Shown here: piece by piece, positions 26,393-35,197 of the stretch
Numbering within the stretch: position 1 is the first letter of the stretch
Layout of the letters: each line of letters starts with the position of its first letter
Assembly: GCA_018666135.1 (NCBI GenBank)
Contig: JABJAN010000016.1
Location: 1 to 45,723, forward strand
Direction of reading: 5' to 3'
Length of the DNA: 45,723 nucleotides
Source of the DNA: Alphaproteobacteria bacterium
Lineage (GTDB): Bacteria > Pseudomonadota > Alphaproteobacteria > Puniceispirillales > Puniceispirillaceae
The notes under the pieces: generated by a model
The model's database searches: none
What the model was told of the DNA's origin: nothing
Seen by the model: the letters and a program-made list of their open reading frames with translations, nothing else
Position numbers and translations under genes: made by a program

Positions 26393-28831
26393 CTAACTTA
26401 TTTCATTTACTAGGTCATATTCTAATTCTTCTAGCATTGTTTCAAGTGCAGATGACATAACAGATTCGCGACCAACTTCAAGTAGTAATGGAACCGCAAG
26501 GGCAGAAATACGAGATAAGGCAACATGGGTAATTTTATTTTCGAATCTTGTAAGAAGTGTTGCAAGCCGATGAATATCTGTAAGCCCTCTGGCAGAATCT
26601 TGTCTGGTGGCTTGCAGAAGAATGTGGTCTGGCTGATATTTCCGTAATACATCATAAATCAGGTCAGAATTAATAGTAACCTGTTTGCCTGTTTTCTGGG
26701 TGCCTGGGATATTTTTGTCAATAAGACCAGAAATAGTTGCAACCTGCCTGAAAGATCGTTTTAACATTGTGGATTCTGCCATCCACTCCTCTAACTCATC
26801 TCCTAAAATATCTGGGCTAAATAGCTCAGCAGGGTTGCTTACAGGCAGTAAAGACCAAATGGCGATAGCATAATCTGTTGCAACAAATCCTAGTGGTTTT
26901 AGACCTGCGCGCTCCATTCGCCTTGTTATTAACATGCCAAGAGTTTGATGGGCATTCCGCCCCTCAAATCCATAGGCAACAAGGTAATATCTCTCTCCCC
27001 TTGGAAAGGTCTCTACCAAAAGAGAATCTAAGTCTGGTAATTTTGAGTAATTTTTCTGAATAGCAAGCCAGTCTTTCACTTGATTTGGCAGGCTATCATG
27101 CATTTCAGTTGATTGCAGTATATGTCTGACAGTTTCTGACATATCTGCTGTTAGAGGTAATCTGCCACCTGCATAGGCTGGCACTTTTGGCTCTTTTGCG
27201 CTGGTAGGCTGAACAATTACGTGCATCTTTTGAATTTCAACAAAAGCAACAACGCGTCCAGCAAAAATAAAACTATCTCCTGGACGCAAGGACTGGATAA
27301 AATATTCTTCAATTTCACCAAGAGCAGGACCTCGTGAAAATCGTACTTTCAACGTGCTGGTTTCAACGATTGTGCCGATATTCATACGCCATCTAGTTGC
27401 CACTGCGCGGTTGGTAAGACGATAAAGCCCATCTATGCCTTTTACGATCCGCCTGAATTGTTCATAATGTTCAAGCGCATATCCACCTGTACTAACAAAT
27501 TCTAACATTTGCTCAAAAATGTCTCTGTGAAGGTCTCGATAGGGGGGTGCTGTGCAAATTTGTTGATATAAATCATCCGCACTAAAAGCACCAGAAACCG
27601 CTCGTCCAACGATAAATTGTGCCAATACATCCAGACTTCCTGAATATTCATGCAGGCTATCTAATTTACCTTTTTTGATATTTTCCTTGGCAGCTACAGC
27701 CTCAATAACTTCAAATCTATTGGTAGGTACTAAAATAGCTTTCGACGGCACCCCGAGTTGGTGACCAGCTCTGCCAATACGTTGGATAAGCCGCGAGGTT
27801 CCCTTAGCAGCGCCAACTTGAATAACAAGGTCGATATCTGCCCAATCAATGCCAAGATCAAGAGATGATGTGGCAACAACCGCATCTAGTGAGCCCTCAG
27901 ACATTGCTTTTTCAACTTTTCTGCGCTGGCTTGCATCCAGAGAGCCATGATGAAGTCCAATATGCAAATGATTGCTATTTTCTTTCCATAAAGATTGAAA
28001 TAATATTTCTGCTTGGGCTCTGGTATTAACAAATATTAAACTAGTCTTATGAGTTGAAATCATCTCATAGATATCGGTAACAGCAAAATCAGCAGAGTGA
28101 CCTGCAAAAGGAATTTTATTTATTTTTGGACAGTAAATCTCCAATTCCATTTTTTTATCAATTTTAGGAGCAACAATTGCCACTTTATCAGCTTCAGGGG
28201 CAAGCCAGTTTGCTATTTGTTCTGGGGCTGCAACAGTAGCGGATAATCCTGTAAAAGTGGCGTCTGGGGCTACATTTCTGAGCGAAGAAAGTGATAAAGA
28301 TAATAAATCACCTCGTTTATTTCCAATTACCGTATGAATTTCATCAATAATAATAGCTTTTAGATTTATAAAATAGGTGTGTGCTTCTGGCCATGCTAGC
28401 ATTAATTCCAGAGATTCAGGTGTGGTAAGAAGAATATCAGGCGGCGCGGATTTCTGGCGGTTGCGTTTGCTTGCTCTTGTGTCCCCAGTCCTAGTCTCAC
28501 AGCTAATGTTAAGCCCCATTTCTGTTATGGGTGTTTGAAGGTTTCTGTGCACATCAACGGCAAGTGCTTTTAAAGGTGATATATATAATGTGTGCAATGA
28601 GCGCTTAGTTTGTTCAGCCTTATTTTTTGTATCTGCAGATAAGTTGCTTTGTCTGTTACTTAAGGAAATTAAGCTAGGCAAGAAGCCAGAAAGCGTTTTA
28701 CCAGAGCCTGTTGGTGCAATTAGTAAATGAGAGATACGCTTTTTTGAGTAGGAGATTAACGATAGCTGATGCGGGTAAATCTGCCAGCCTTTAGAAAAAA
28801 ACCACTCTTGAAATAGGGCAGGTAAACTCAT
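26393..28831 (-). CDS. ligase-associated DEXH-box DNA helicase (Lhr-core type)
   Basis: An 812-residue SF2 helicase. Walker A is APTGSGKT (39-46), the Walker B DEIH box is at 163-166, motif III is SAT (197-199) and motif VI is QRIGRAGHQLG. The C-terminal Lhr-type region (winged helix and beta-barrel, with FSRGPALGEIEEYFIQSLRPGDSF) completes the Lhr-core. Family members translocate 3'-to-5' on single-stranded DNA and unwind DNA or RNA:DNA hybrids. It heads the minus-strand arm of the repair cluster; its 5' end shares a 123-base divergent promoter region with the GST-exonuclease-ligase arm. Confidence 0.95.
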   Translation of the reverse strand: MSLPALFQEWFFSKGWQIYPHQLSLISYSKKRISHLLIAPTGSGKTLSGFLPSLISLSNRQSNLSADTKNKAEQTKRSLHTLYISPLKALAVDVHRNLQTPITEMGLNISCETRTGDTRASKRNRQKSAPPDILLTTPESLELMLAWPEAHTYFINLKAIIIDEIHTVIGNKRGDLLSLSLSSLRNVAPDATFTGLSATVAAPEQIANWLAPEADKVAIVAPKIDKKMELEIYCPKINKIPFAGHSADFAVTDIYEMISTHKTSLIFVNTRAQAEILFQSLWKENSNHLHIGLHHGSLDASQRRKVEKAMSEGSLDAVVATSSLDLGIDWADIDLVIQVGAAKGTSRLIQRIGRAGHQLGVPSKAILVPTNRFEVIEAVAAKENIKKGKLDSLHEYSGSLDVLAQFIVGRAVSGAFSADDLYQQICTAPPYRDLHRDIFEQMLEFVSTGGYALEHYEQFRRIVKGIDGLYRLTNRAVATRWRMNIGTIVETSTLKVRFSRGPALGEIEEYFIQSLRPGDSFIFAGRVVAFVEIQKMHVIVQPTSAKEPKVPAYAGGRLPLTADMSETVRHILQSTEMHDSLPNQVKDWLAIQKNYSKLPDLDSLLVETFPRGERYYLVAYGFEGRNAHQTLGMLITRRMERAGLKPLGFVATDYAIAIWSLLPVSNPAELFSPDILGDELEEWMAESTMLKRSFRQVATISGLIDKNIPGTQKTGKQVTINSDLIYDVLRKYQPDHILLQATRQDSARGLTDIHRLATLLTRFENKITHVALSRISALAVPLLLEVGRESVMSSALETMLEELEYDLVNEIS

Positions 28832-28954
28832 GCAAGTTCCTGAAATTTTATAATTACTGTATTATCCATCTCTTAACTCATAACTAGATCTTGGTAAAAC
28901 TTATGCATAATATATATATATAGATAAAGTAACTACATCTAAAAAGGATAGATA

Positions 28955-29647
28955 ATGATAGATTTGTATTACTGGCCTACCCCAAATGGTCATAAAATAA
29001 CAATAGCTTTAGAAGAAATGGGTCTGCCATATACTATTCAATATGTAGATATATCTAAAGGAGAACAATTTAATTCAGAATTTCTTCGTATTTCGCCTAA
29101 TAACAAAATGCCAGCAATAATTGACCATGACGGCATTGATGGAAAACAGACAAGTATCTTTGAGTCTGGCGCTATTTTATTATATTTATCACGTAAAACA
29201 GGACAATTTATGCCATCTGATATGGCTGGGCAAACACGAGTTTGGGAATGGCTGATGTGGCAAATGGCAGGTTTTGGGCCAATGCTGGGTCAGGTGCATC
29301 ATTTTAACCACTATGCCCCAACTAAAATTGAGTATGCGATAGAAAGATATGTAAATGAAGCAAAACGCTTATATCAGGTGCTAGAACAGCAATTATCCTA
29401 TGCTGAGTTCGTAACAGGAGCTGAATATACCATTGCAGATATGGCTATATTGCCATGGACAAAAAGTTACGAAAGGCAGGGAATAGACATTGCAAATTTC
29501 CCAAATATTGTCGCATGGCGGGAGATGCTACATAATAGGAAAGCAATTCGTAAAGCCTATGAAATTGGTGATAATAAACAAACAGATCTTCGCCAATTAA
29601 GCGGAGAAGAATGGCAAAAGTTGTTTGGAACAACAAAGCCTGAATAG
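28955..29647 (+). CDS. glutathione S-transferase family protein (YfcG/Nu-class-like)
   Basis: A 230-residue GST. Residues 1-80 form the thioredoxin-like domain with MIDLYYWPTPNGHKI and FLRISPNNKMPAI; the TPNGHKI and ISPNNK(I/M)PAI strings are typical of the YfcG/YghU (Nu-class) group, which has glutathione disulfide reductase and peroxidase activity. The helical domain carries YTIADMAILPWT. An AAAAAGGATAGATA ribosome site precedes the start. It is not a standard member of the ligase cluster but stands first in its plus-strand arm, 48 bases before the exonuclease, so co-expression is likely. Reduction of lipid or thiol peroxides would fit the neighbours. Confidence 0.92.
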   Translation: MIDLYYWPTPNGHKITIALEEMGLPYTIQYVDISKGEQFNSEFLRISPNNKMPAIIDHDGIDGKQTSIFESGAILLYLSRKTGQFMPSDMAGQTRVWEWLMWQMAGFGPMLGQVHHFNHYAPTKIEYAIERYVNEAKRLYQVLEQQLSYAEFVTGAEYTIADMAILPWTKSYERQGIDIANFPNIVAWREMLHNRKAIRKAYEIGDNKQTDLRQLSGEEWQKLFGTTKPE

Positions 29648-29694
29648 GTCTGACCATATGTTTGGCATAGTTTTAAGGTGTTCTACCTCCTATC

Positions 29695-30711
29695 ATGATA
29701 GATACAAGCTGGCTAAAAATTTCTAAATCTGGATTATATATTGTTCCAGCAAAGGCGCATATAGACCCTGTGCGTTCAGTGAATACTGCTATTATCACCC
29801 ATGGTCATGCTGATCATGCGCGCGCGGGGCATAAGCATGTGATTGCAACACCTCAGACACTTGAGATAATGGCAGTAAGATATGGCGCTAACTTTGCTGA
29901 ACAGAAAACAGCTGTTAAATATAATCAAAAAATTCAGCTTGCAGGCGTTAATCTAACTTTAATTCCCGCTGGTCATGTGCTTGGTTCTGCTCAAATTGCT
30001 ATGGAATACGCTGATACTAAAATAATTGCAGCAGGAGATTATAAACGTAAATCAGATCCAACCTGTGCGCCATTTCAAGTTGAAAAATGTGATGTATTTA
30101 TAACTGAAGCGACCTTTGGCTTGCCTGTATTTTCTCATCCAACGCCAGAGGCAGAAATTCAAAAGCTGCTTGAGGTTCAGCAGCTATTTCCAGAGCGTTC
30201 CGTTATAATTGGGGCTTATTCTCTTGGTAAAGCGCAACGCATAATCGCTTTATTGCGAGCAGCTGGTTATGAAGACACGATTTTTATCCATGGGGCAATG
30301 AAAAAGCTATGTGAGTTATATGTATCATTTGGTATTGAACTCGGCAGCTTGCAAACAACCCCAATAGGCAGAATTGATAATCAACAGATTTCACTTGCGA
30401 ATAAATTTATATTAGCGCCGCCATCAGCAATGGGGACAAAATGGGCGCAAAGACTGTGTGACCCTCTTGTTGTTTCTGCTTCTGGTTGGATGCAGGTAAG
30501 ACAGCGCGCTAAACAAGGTGGTGTGGAGCTGCCTCTTGTGATTTCTGATCATGCGGATTGGAATGATATATTGCGAACCATAAAAGAGGTTGAGGCGTCT
30601 GAGGTTTGGGTCACCCATGGCAGAGAAGATGCCATTATTCATGCCTGCACTCAAATGGGATTAGCTGCCAAGGCTCTATCACTGATTGGATATGAGGATG
30701 AGAGCGAATGA
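29695..30711 (+). CDS. ligase-associated DNA exonuclease (metallo-beta-lactamase/beta-CASP)
   Basis: A 338-residue metallo-beta-lactamase fold nuclease. The zinc motif HGHADH is at residues 36-41, with later ligands in PAGHVLGSAQ, AAGDYKRKSDP and the C-terminal VISDHADWND and VTHGRED. The middle portion is the beta-CASP insert. This is the Exo component of the Lhr-MPE-Exo-Lig cluster, a metal-dependent nuclease thought to trim DNA ends before ligation. Its stop overlaps the ligase start by ATGA, a direct coupling of trimming and sealing enzymes. Confidence 0.94.
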   Translation: MIDTSWLKISKSGLYIVPAKAHIDPVRSVNTAIITHGHADHARAGHKHVIATPQTLEIMAVRYGANFAEQKTAVKYNQKIQLAGVNLTLIPAGHVLGSAQIAMEYADTKIIAAGDYKRKSDPTCAPFQVEKCDVFITEATFGLPVFSHPTPEAEIQKLLEVQQLFPERSVIIGAYSLGKAQRIIALLRAAGYEDTIFIHGAMKKLCELYVSFGIELGSLQTTPIGRIDNQQISLANKFILAPPSAMGTKWAQRLCDPLVVSASGWMQVRQRAKQGGVELPLVISDHADWNDILRTIKEVEASEVWVTHGREDAIIHACTQMGLAAKALSLIGYEDESE

Positions 30712-32300
30712 AGATTTTTGCAGATTTACTCCATTCATTATTATACGCGCCTCAACGTTTAGTAAAACAGGCCTATCTTGTTGAATTTATCAAAAATACA
30801 CCAGATCCAGATAGAGGCTATGCGCTATCTGCCCTCACAGGCGAATTATCAATTCAAGGCGTTAAAGCAGGGCTCATTCGCAAAATTGCTTATCAAAAAT
30901 GTGACCCAGTTTTATTTGACTTATCTTATGATTTTGTTGGGGATTTGGCTGAAACCACAGCTCTAATCTGGCCAAATACGACTAGGCAGGTCTCTGGGAT
31001 AAGAATTAGCGATATCATTAGCAAACTGAAAACGGCAAACAGAATAGATGCAGGCACATTAGTGCAAGAGTGGCTTGACCAATTGCCAGAATCACAAAGG
31101 TGGGCATTATTAAAGCTGTTAACAGGAGGGCTTAGGGTAGGCGTTTCTGCACGTATGGTTCGGCTTGCATTAGCGCAGAGCTATCAAATTGATGTTAATG
31201 AAATAGAGCAGATTTGGCCTTTGATTGAGCCTCCTTACTTAGAGTTGTTTAACTGGTTAGATGGTAAAGCAGATAAGCCAGATGCTGCAGGACGAGCTGT
31301 TTTTCGTCCGATGATGCTTGCTCATCCTCTTTTGGAGTCAGAAATTGCGGAGATGGACTTTGCCTCTTTCCAAGCAGAATGGAAGTGGGATGGCGCCCGC
31401 ATTCAATTAGTGTCAGGAAGCGATGGAGTACGCATATTCTCAAGGTCTGGTGATGATATTTCAGGTACCTTTCCTGAAATAGCAAAGCCACTTTCATGGC
31501 ACGGCGTTATAGATGGAGAATTATTAGCAGGTAATCCCAATAAGATCGGAAGTTTTCAACAATTACAGCTTAGACTTAACCGCAAAAAACCCTCTGTCAA
31601 AATGATATCTGAAACCCCAGTTTTTATGAGAGTATATGATATTCTATTTGATAATAATATAGATGTCCGCGAACATCCGCTAGAATATCGAAGAGAGGTG
31701 CTTGAAGCCCAGATGAAAACAGGTCTTAAAACCTGCTATCTTGATCTATCCCCGATACTAGCAGATGCCAGCCTTGCCAATTTACAAACGTGGCGTCAAC
31801 AATGTAGAGCAGGAGGGCTAATAGAAGGTGTGATGCTAAAAAACAAAACAAGCAGCTATCAAGCAGGACGAATTAAGGGGAGTTGGTTTAAGTGGAAGAG
31901 GGACCCTCTTACCGCAGATTTAGTTATTTTATATGCACAGCGGGGTCATGGAAAGCGGTCATCATTTTTTTCTGATTTCACTCTTGGTGCTTGGGGTGAG
32001 GGCAGTGAATATGATGCACAAACTTTGCTTCCAGTTGCGAAAGCTTATTCTGGATTTACTGATGATGAACTTAAAAAACTTGATAAATTTGTAAGAGAAA
32101 ATATCATTCAAAAATTTGGTCCCGTAAGGGAGGTTGAAAAAACTTTGGTAGTAGAGATAGCGTTTGATTCAGTACAATATTCCAAACGCCATAAATCTGG
32201 CATTGCAACTAGATTTCCTAGGTTTAAAGCAATTCGATGGGATAAGCCTGCAAGAGATGCAAATTCGATATCAGATTTAATTGCTATGATAGATATATAA
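30708..32300 (+). CDS. ATP-dependent DNA ligase (repair-cluster type)
   Basis: A 530-residue ATP-dependent ligase. The adenylated lysine is K226 in motif I (EWKWDGAR). Motif III-like VYDILFD, motif IV (LIEGVMLKNK) and motif V (WFKWKRDP) follow, and a C-terminal OB domain carries the VVEIAFDSVQYS segment. Residues 1-200 are the helical DNA-binding domain also found in archaeal and eukaryotic ligase I-like enzymes. The replicative NAD+-dependent LigA must be elsewhere. Its partners are the coupled exonuclease upstream and the divergent helicase and phosphoesterase. It seals nicks in DNA repair, possibly after crosslink or oxidative damage. Confidence 0.95.
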   Translation: MKIFADLLHSLLYAPQRLVKQAYLVEFIKNTPDPDRGYALSALTGELSIQGVKAGLIRKIAYQKCDPVLFDLSYDFVGDLAETTALIWPNTTRQVSGIRISDIISKLKTANRIDAGTLVQEWLDQLPESQRWALLKLLTGGLRVGVSARMVRLALAQSYQIDVNEIEQIWPLIEPPYLELFNWLDGKADKPDAAGRAVFRPMMLAHPLLESEIAEMDFASFQAEWKWDGARIQLVSGSDGVRIFSRSGDDISGTFPEIAKPLSWHGVIDGELLAGNPNKIGSFQQLQLRLNRKKPSVKMISETPVFMRVYDILFDNNIDVREHPLEYRREVLEAQMKTGLKTCYLDLSPILADASLANLQTWRQQCRAGGLIEGVMLKNKTSSYQAGRIKGSWFKWKRDPLTADLVILYAQRGHGKRSSFFSDFTLGAWGEGSEYDAQTLLPVAKAYSGFTDDELKKLDKFVRENIIQKFGPVREVEKTLVVEIAFDSVQYSKRHKSGIATRFPRFKAIRWDKPARDANSISDLIAMIDI

Positions 32301-32308
32301 AAAAGAGT

Positions 32309-32458
32309 TTAGGCTTCTTTTTTGTGACGCCTGCATCTCTGGGAACAATAAATCACATTTTCCCAGTCTTTCGACCATTTTTTGCGCCATGTAAATGGTT
32401 TTTTACATACAGCACATAGCTTTTCAGGCAGGGTAGATTTTTTCCTCATTTTTCCCAT
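32309..32458 (-). CDS. DUF2256 small zinc-ribbon-like protein (49 residues)
   Basis: A short minus-strand frame encodes a 49-residue basic protein with two Cys pairs: [15 protein letters not shown] and [10 protein letters not shown]. This C-x2-C...C-x3-C spacing with PFxWRKKW is characteristic of DUF2256 proteins, which often adjoin photolyase- or cryptochrome-related genes in other bacteria. A metal-bound ribbon is likely; the function is unknown. An internal ATG at residue 4 (32449) is an alternative start. It ends eight bases beyond the convergent ligase stop and is last of three minus-strand genes beginning at the YcgN-like gene. Confidence 0.85.
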   Translation of the reverse strand: MGKMRKKSTLPEKLCAVCKKPFTWRKKWSKDWENVIYCSQRCRRHKKEA

Positions 32459-32513
32459 TATATTTTATACCAAATCAGGTGCTTTGTGTTTCGAAGACGA
32501 TAAATATTCATAT

Positions 32514-32690
32514 TTAGGATGGAATGGTATCTGCTTCAAAGCGCAATGTGCACTCCCCCTTAATTACTTGCGTAAACAAGGATTCCTTGCATTTTGTCCA
32601 AGACATATCAGCCATTCCACTCATATCACGCCACATAAATGCAATTACAAACAAGCTCATTAAAATTATCAACAGCCATCTTAAATCCAT
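32514..32690 (-). CDS. small single-pass membrane protein, unknown (58 residues)
   Basis: A short minus-strand frame with an excellent ribosome site (TGAGGAGAAAGAA) immediately before its ATG. Residues 1-3 are MDL, a hydrophobic segment (WLLIILMSLFVIAFMW) spans 5-20, and a 38-residue polar tail follows with Cys at 34 and 47 (WTKCKES and KGECTLRF). The tail composition suggests a disulfide or metal site on the periplasmic face. I recognise no family. It sits 59 bases after the YcgN-like gene and 55 bases before the DUF2256 gene, both also cysteine-rich. Confidence 0.7.
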   Translation of the reverse strand: MDLRWLLIILMSLFVIAFMWRDMSGMADMSWTKCKESLFTQVIKGECTLRFEADTIPS

Positions 32691-32749
32691 TTCTTTCTCC
32701 TCATTTTAAATAAATAAATCATCCCTATTTAAGGCAACCAGCCAAAGGT

Positions 32750-33208
32750 TTACTTTGCCAATATCTCATCCCAGTCAATTATATGCTCTAACAGGTCATC
32801 TTCATTTTCAAGGTCTGTTTCAGGGATAACCCGTTGGGCAACTGAATTACCAGATTCACGAGTGCTGTTTTTGTTGCCTGTAATTAAAGGGTGCCAGTCT
32901 GGAAGCTGATTACCATTATGGATAAGCTTGTAAGAACAACTATCTGGCATCCAACTTAATGGGGCAAGATTAGAGGGAGTCAAAATGATACAATCAGGCA
33001 CATAAGATTTACGTGTTTCATACTGGCTGCACTGAGCTGTTTGGCAATCAAGCAATTTACAACTCACATCTGTGTAATAGGTCTCATCAGTATCCACATC
33101 TTGCAGTTTTAAAACACAACATTTACCACATCCGTCACATAGTAATTCCCATTCCTCACGGCTCATTTCAGTTAGTGATTTTTGTTTCCAGAAGTCAGAA
33201 TTATCCAA
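32750..33208 (-). CDS. YcgN/UPF0260-family cysteine-cluster protein
   Basis: A 152-residue protein with a dense N-terminal Cys cluster: C24, C27, C30 and C31 in LLCDGCGKCC, then C50, C55, C60 and C73. This pattern defines the UPF0260/YkgJ-type putative zinc- or iron-binding proteins. FWKQKSLTEMSREEWELLC and LAPLSWMPDSCSYKL match the YcgN branch, and the acidic C-terminus (IPETDLENEDDLLEHIIDW) is also typical. Function is not established. It is divergent from mnmC across 117 bases and is followed by two small genes on the same strand. Confidence 0.9.
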   Translation of the reverse strand: MDNSDFWKQKSLTEMSREEWELLCDGCGKCCVLKLQDVDTDETYYTDVSCKLLDCQTAQCSQYETRKSYVPDCIILTPSNLAPLSWMPDSCSYKLIHNGNQLPDWHPLITGNKNSTRESGNSVAQRVIPETDLENEDDLLEHIIDWDEILAK

Positions 33209-33325
33209 TGTTCATATATCCTTATGCTGCCCTAAATATTGATAAGCATGTTGTGTAAACAAATTCATACGTGGTATTAGCCTTATTCAGTGCTTCAGCT
33301 TACTCTATCTATATAAAAAGAACGA

Positions 33326-35182
33326 ATGACACAAAAAACAATTAATCATCCATCATTACCAGTTTACAAAATGCCAGTGCCTGATGCAAAGATTTCAGAT
33401 GGTGTGCTTCGTTCTAGGCGATTTAAGGATATTTATTTCTCCTCTGAAGATGGCCTTGCAGAAACACAACATGTATTTATTAAAGGAACTAATCTTAACA
33501 GCTTAATAGGCTGCCGCTCGCAACTGACCATTGCTGAAACAGGGTTTGGAACAGGGTTGAATTTTTTGGCAGTGCTTGATTTGCTTGAAAAATCAGGTTC
33601 AGATTGTCGTATTGATTATATTAGTTTTGAAGCCTACCCTCTGGATGCAGAGGTGGCATTTGAAGCGCGCAAACCCTTTGCGGATATTCAAACGCAAAGC
33701 AGGCAGTTAAAACACGCTTGGCCTGAAAGGTGGGCTTGTGCGCATCACCGATTATTTTTGCAAGATAAGGTACATTTGCATCTGCATTATGGTGATGCGC
33801 TTGCTTCTATGCAGGCACTTGATTTCAAAGCAAATATTTGGTTTCTTGATGGGTTTTCACCAGCAAAAAATGCAGCATTATGGTCTGAAGAGCTATTCTT
33901 TCAGGTGGCTCGATTATCTTCAGCAGACGCAAGGCTTGCTAGTTTTTCAGTGGCATCAATTGTTAAGAAAGGACTGCAAAATTCTGGATTTAAGATAGAA
34001 AAAAAGCAAGGGTTCGGCAAAAAAAGGGAAATGCTAACAGCTGTTTTAAAAAGCTCAGATGTAGTTGGAAAAAATATTATAAAGGATAAAAATGTTGTCA
34101 TAATAGGAGGAGGTATTGCAGGCGCTAGTATGGCAGCAGGATTGCGCGCTGTTGGCATTCCTCATATTATCTTGGAAGCTGCGCCCAATATTGCCGCAGG
34201 GGCATCAGGTAATCCTGCTGGGTTGCAGACCCCACAATTAATGGCAGCACCGCATCCATCAATGCAAATGTCATTATCCTGCTTTTCTTACGCACGCGCG
34301 TTAGCAATGCAAGAAGATGTTGTTTTGGATAGGGGTGTTATCAGCCTGAATTATCCTGAAAAACAGGGGAAGAGACAGCAAAAAATGGTTGCTCAGTCTT
34401 GGCCAGAGATGTTGGTAGAGGCAGTTGATGCAACTCAAATATCTAATTTGGCTAATCTTGATATTCAGCAAGAAGGCTATTTTCAATCTGTTGGTCACCT
34501 CATATCCCCGGCAAAATTAACACAGCAACTACTCTCAAAAAGTGAGGTTATTTGCGGTGTTACTATTAGTAAATTAGAAAAATGTGAAGATATGTGGCAA
34601 GTGGTAACAGATGCAGGAGACGAATTTTTGGCAACTGATATTATTTTGTCAGTTGGTGCTGGATTACCCCAATTTTTAGAAAAATATAAGCTGCCTAGTT
34701 TAAACTTACAGGTTACCTCAGGGCAATTAAGTTTTCTGCCAGAAAACACAGAATTTAGCCAATTAAAATCAAGTGTGCAATTTGGTGGTTATCTAACCCC
34801 TATGATTGATGGCATGCAAATTTTGGGGGCTAGTTTTGATTTATCAGGTTCGATGGAGATTACAGATGATGCGCATCTGCATAATATTAGTCTTTTGCCA
34901 CAATCACTGCAAATGAAGATGCCAGCTGTGGATTCTTTAAATGGCCGTGTCTCGCAACGTCTGGCTAGTCAGGATAGGGGACCATTAATGGGTGATTGGT
35001 ATGATAATATTCATCTTTTTAGCGCTCTTGGTTCAAGAGGTCTTACCAATGCGCCATTGCTCGGATTAATGCTCGCTAGAAAGATAGCAAGACGACCAGT
35101 TGGATTTGATAGAGATATTCTACGTATTTTAGACCCGCATCGATTTTCAATGCGGGTTACTAGAACGAAATCCAGAAATTAA
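33326..35182 (+). CDS. mnmC: bifunctional tRNA modification enzyme MnmC
   Basis: A 618-residue fusion that finishes the mnm5(s2)U modification at the tRNA wobble position. Residues 1-250 are the SAM-dependent MnmC2 methyltransferase with TGFGTGLNF near 72-80 and IWFLDGFSPAKN. Residues from about 255 are the FAD-dependent MnmC1 oxidase with VIIGGGIAGAS, and the closing ALGSRGLTNAPLLG. Its partners MnmE and MnmG are not in the window. A perfect eight-base-pair hairpin lies within its final codons. The gene ends 15 bases from the convergent SDR. Confidence 0.95.
   Translation: MTQKTINHPSLPVYKMPVPDAKISDGVLRSRRFKDIYFSSEDGLAETQHVFIKGTNLNSLIGCRSQLTIAETGFGTGLNFLAVLDLLEKSGSDCRIDYISFEAYPLDAEVAFEARKPFADIQTQSRQLKHAWPERWACAHHRLFLQDKVHLHLHYGDALASMQALDFKANIWFLDGFSPAKNAALWSEELFFQVARLSSADARLASFSVASIVKKGLQNSGFKIEKKQGFGKKREMLTAVLKSSDVVGKNIIKDKNVVIIGGGIAGASMAAGLRAVGIPHIILEAAPNIAAGASGNPAGLQTPQLMAAPHPSMQMSLSCFSYARALAMQEDVVLDRGVISLNYPEKQGKRQQKMVAQSWPEMLVEAVDATQISNLANLDIQQEGYFQSVGHLISPAKLTQQLLSKSEVICGVTISKLEKCEDMWQVVTDAGDEFLATDIILSVGAGLPQFLEKYKLPSLNLQVTSGQLSFLPENTEFSQLKSSVQFGGYLTPMIDGMQILGASFDLSGSMEITDDAHLHNISLLPQSLQMKMPAVDSLNGRVSQRLASQDRGPLMGDWYDNIHLFSALGSRGLTNAPLLGLMLARKIARRPVGFDRDILRILDPHRFSMRVTRTKSRN
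35133..35157. repeat. inverted repeat in the 3' end of mnmC
   Basis: ACCCGCAT (35133-35140) and ATGCGGGT (35150-35157) form a perfect eight-base-pair stem with a nine-base loop, inside the last codons of mnmC. There is no T-run on either strand, so it is not a standard intrinsic terminator. It could stop convergent transcripts or protect the mRNA 3' end. Confidence 0.6.
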
Positions 35183-35197
35183 AATTTTAATATAGAT

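Noticed and set aside
28907-28922. (TA)n run between helicase and GST
   Set aside because: A short dinucleotide run in an AT-rich divergent promoter; nothing shows it is more than composition.
32382-32709. Two plus-strand frames of 93 and 61 residues
   Set aside because: They are antisense to the DUF2256 and 58-residue genes, which have better ribosome sites and protein features.
32750-33208. YcgN-like gene as a radical-SAM or ferredoxin protein because of its Cys density
   Set aside because: There is no CxxxCxxC radical-SAM loop or ferredoxin CxxCxxCxxxC spacing; the pattern fits UPF0260.
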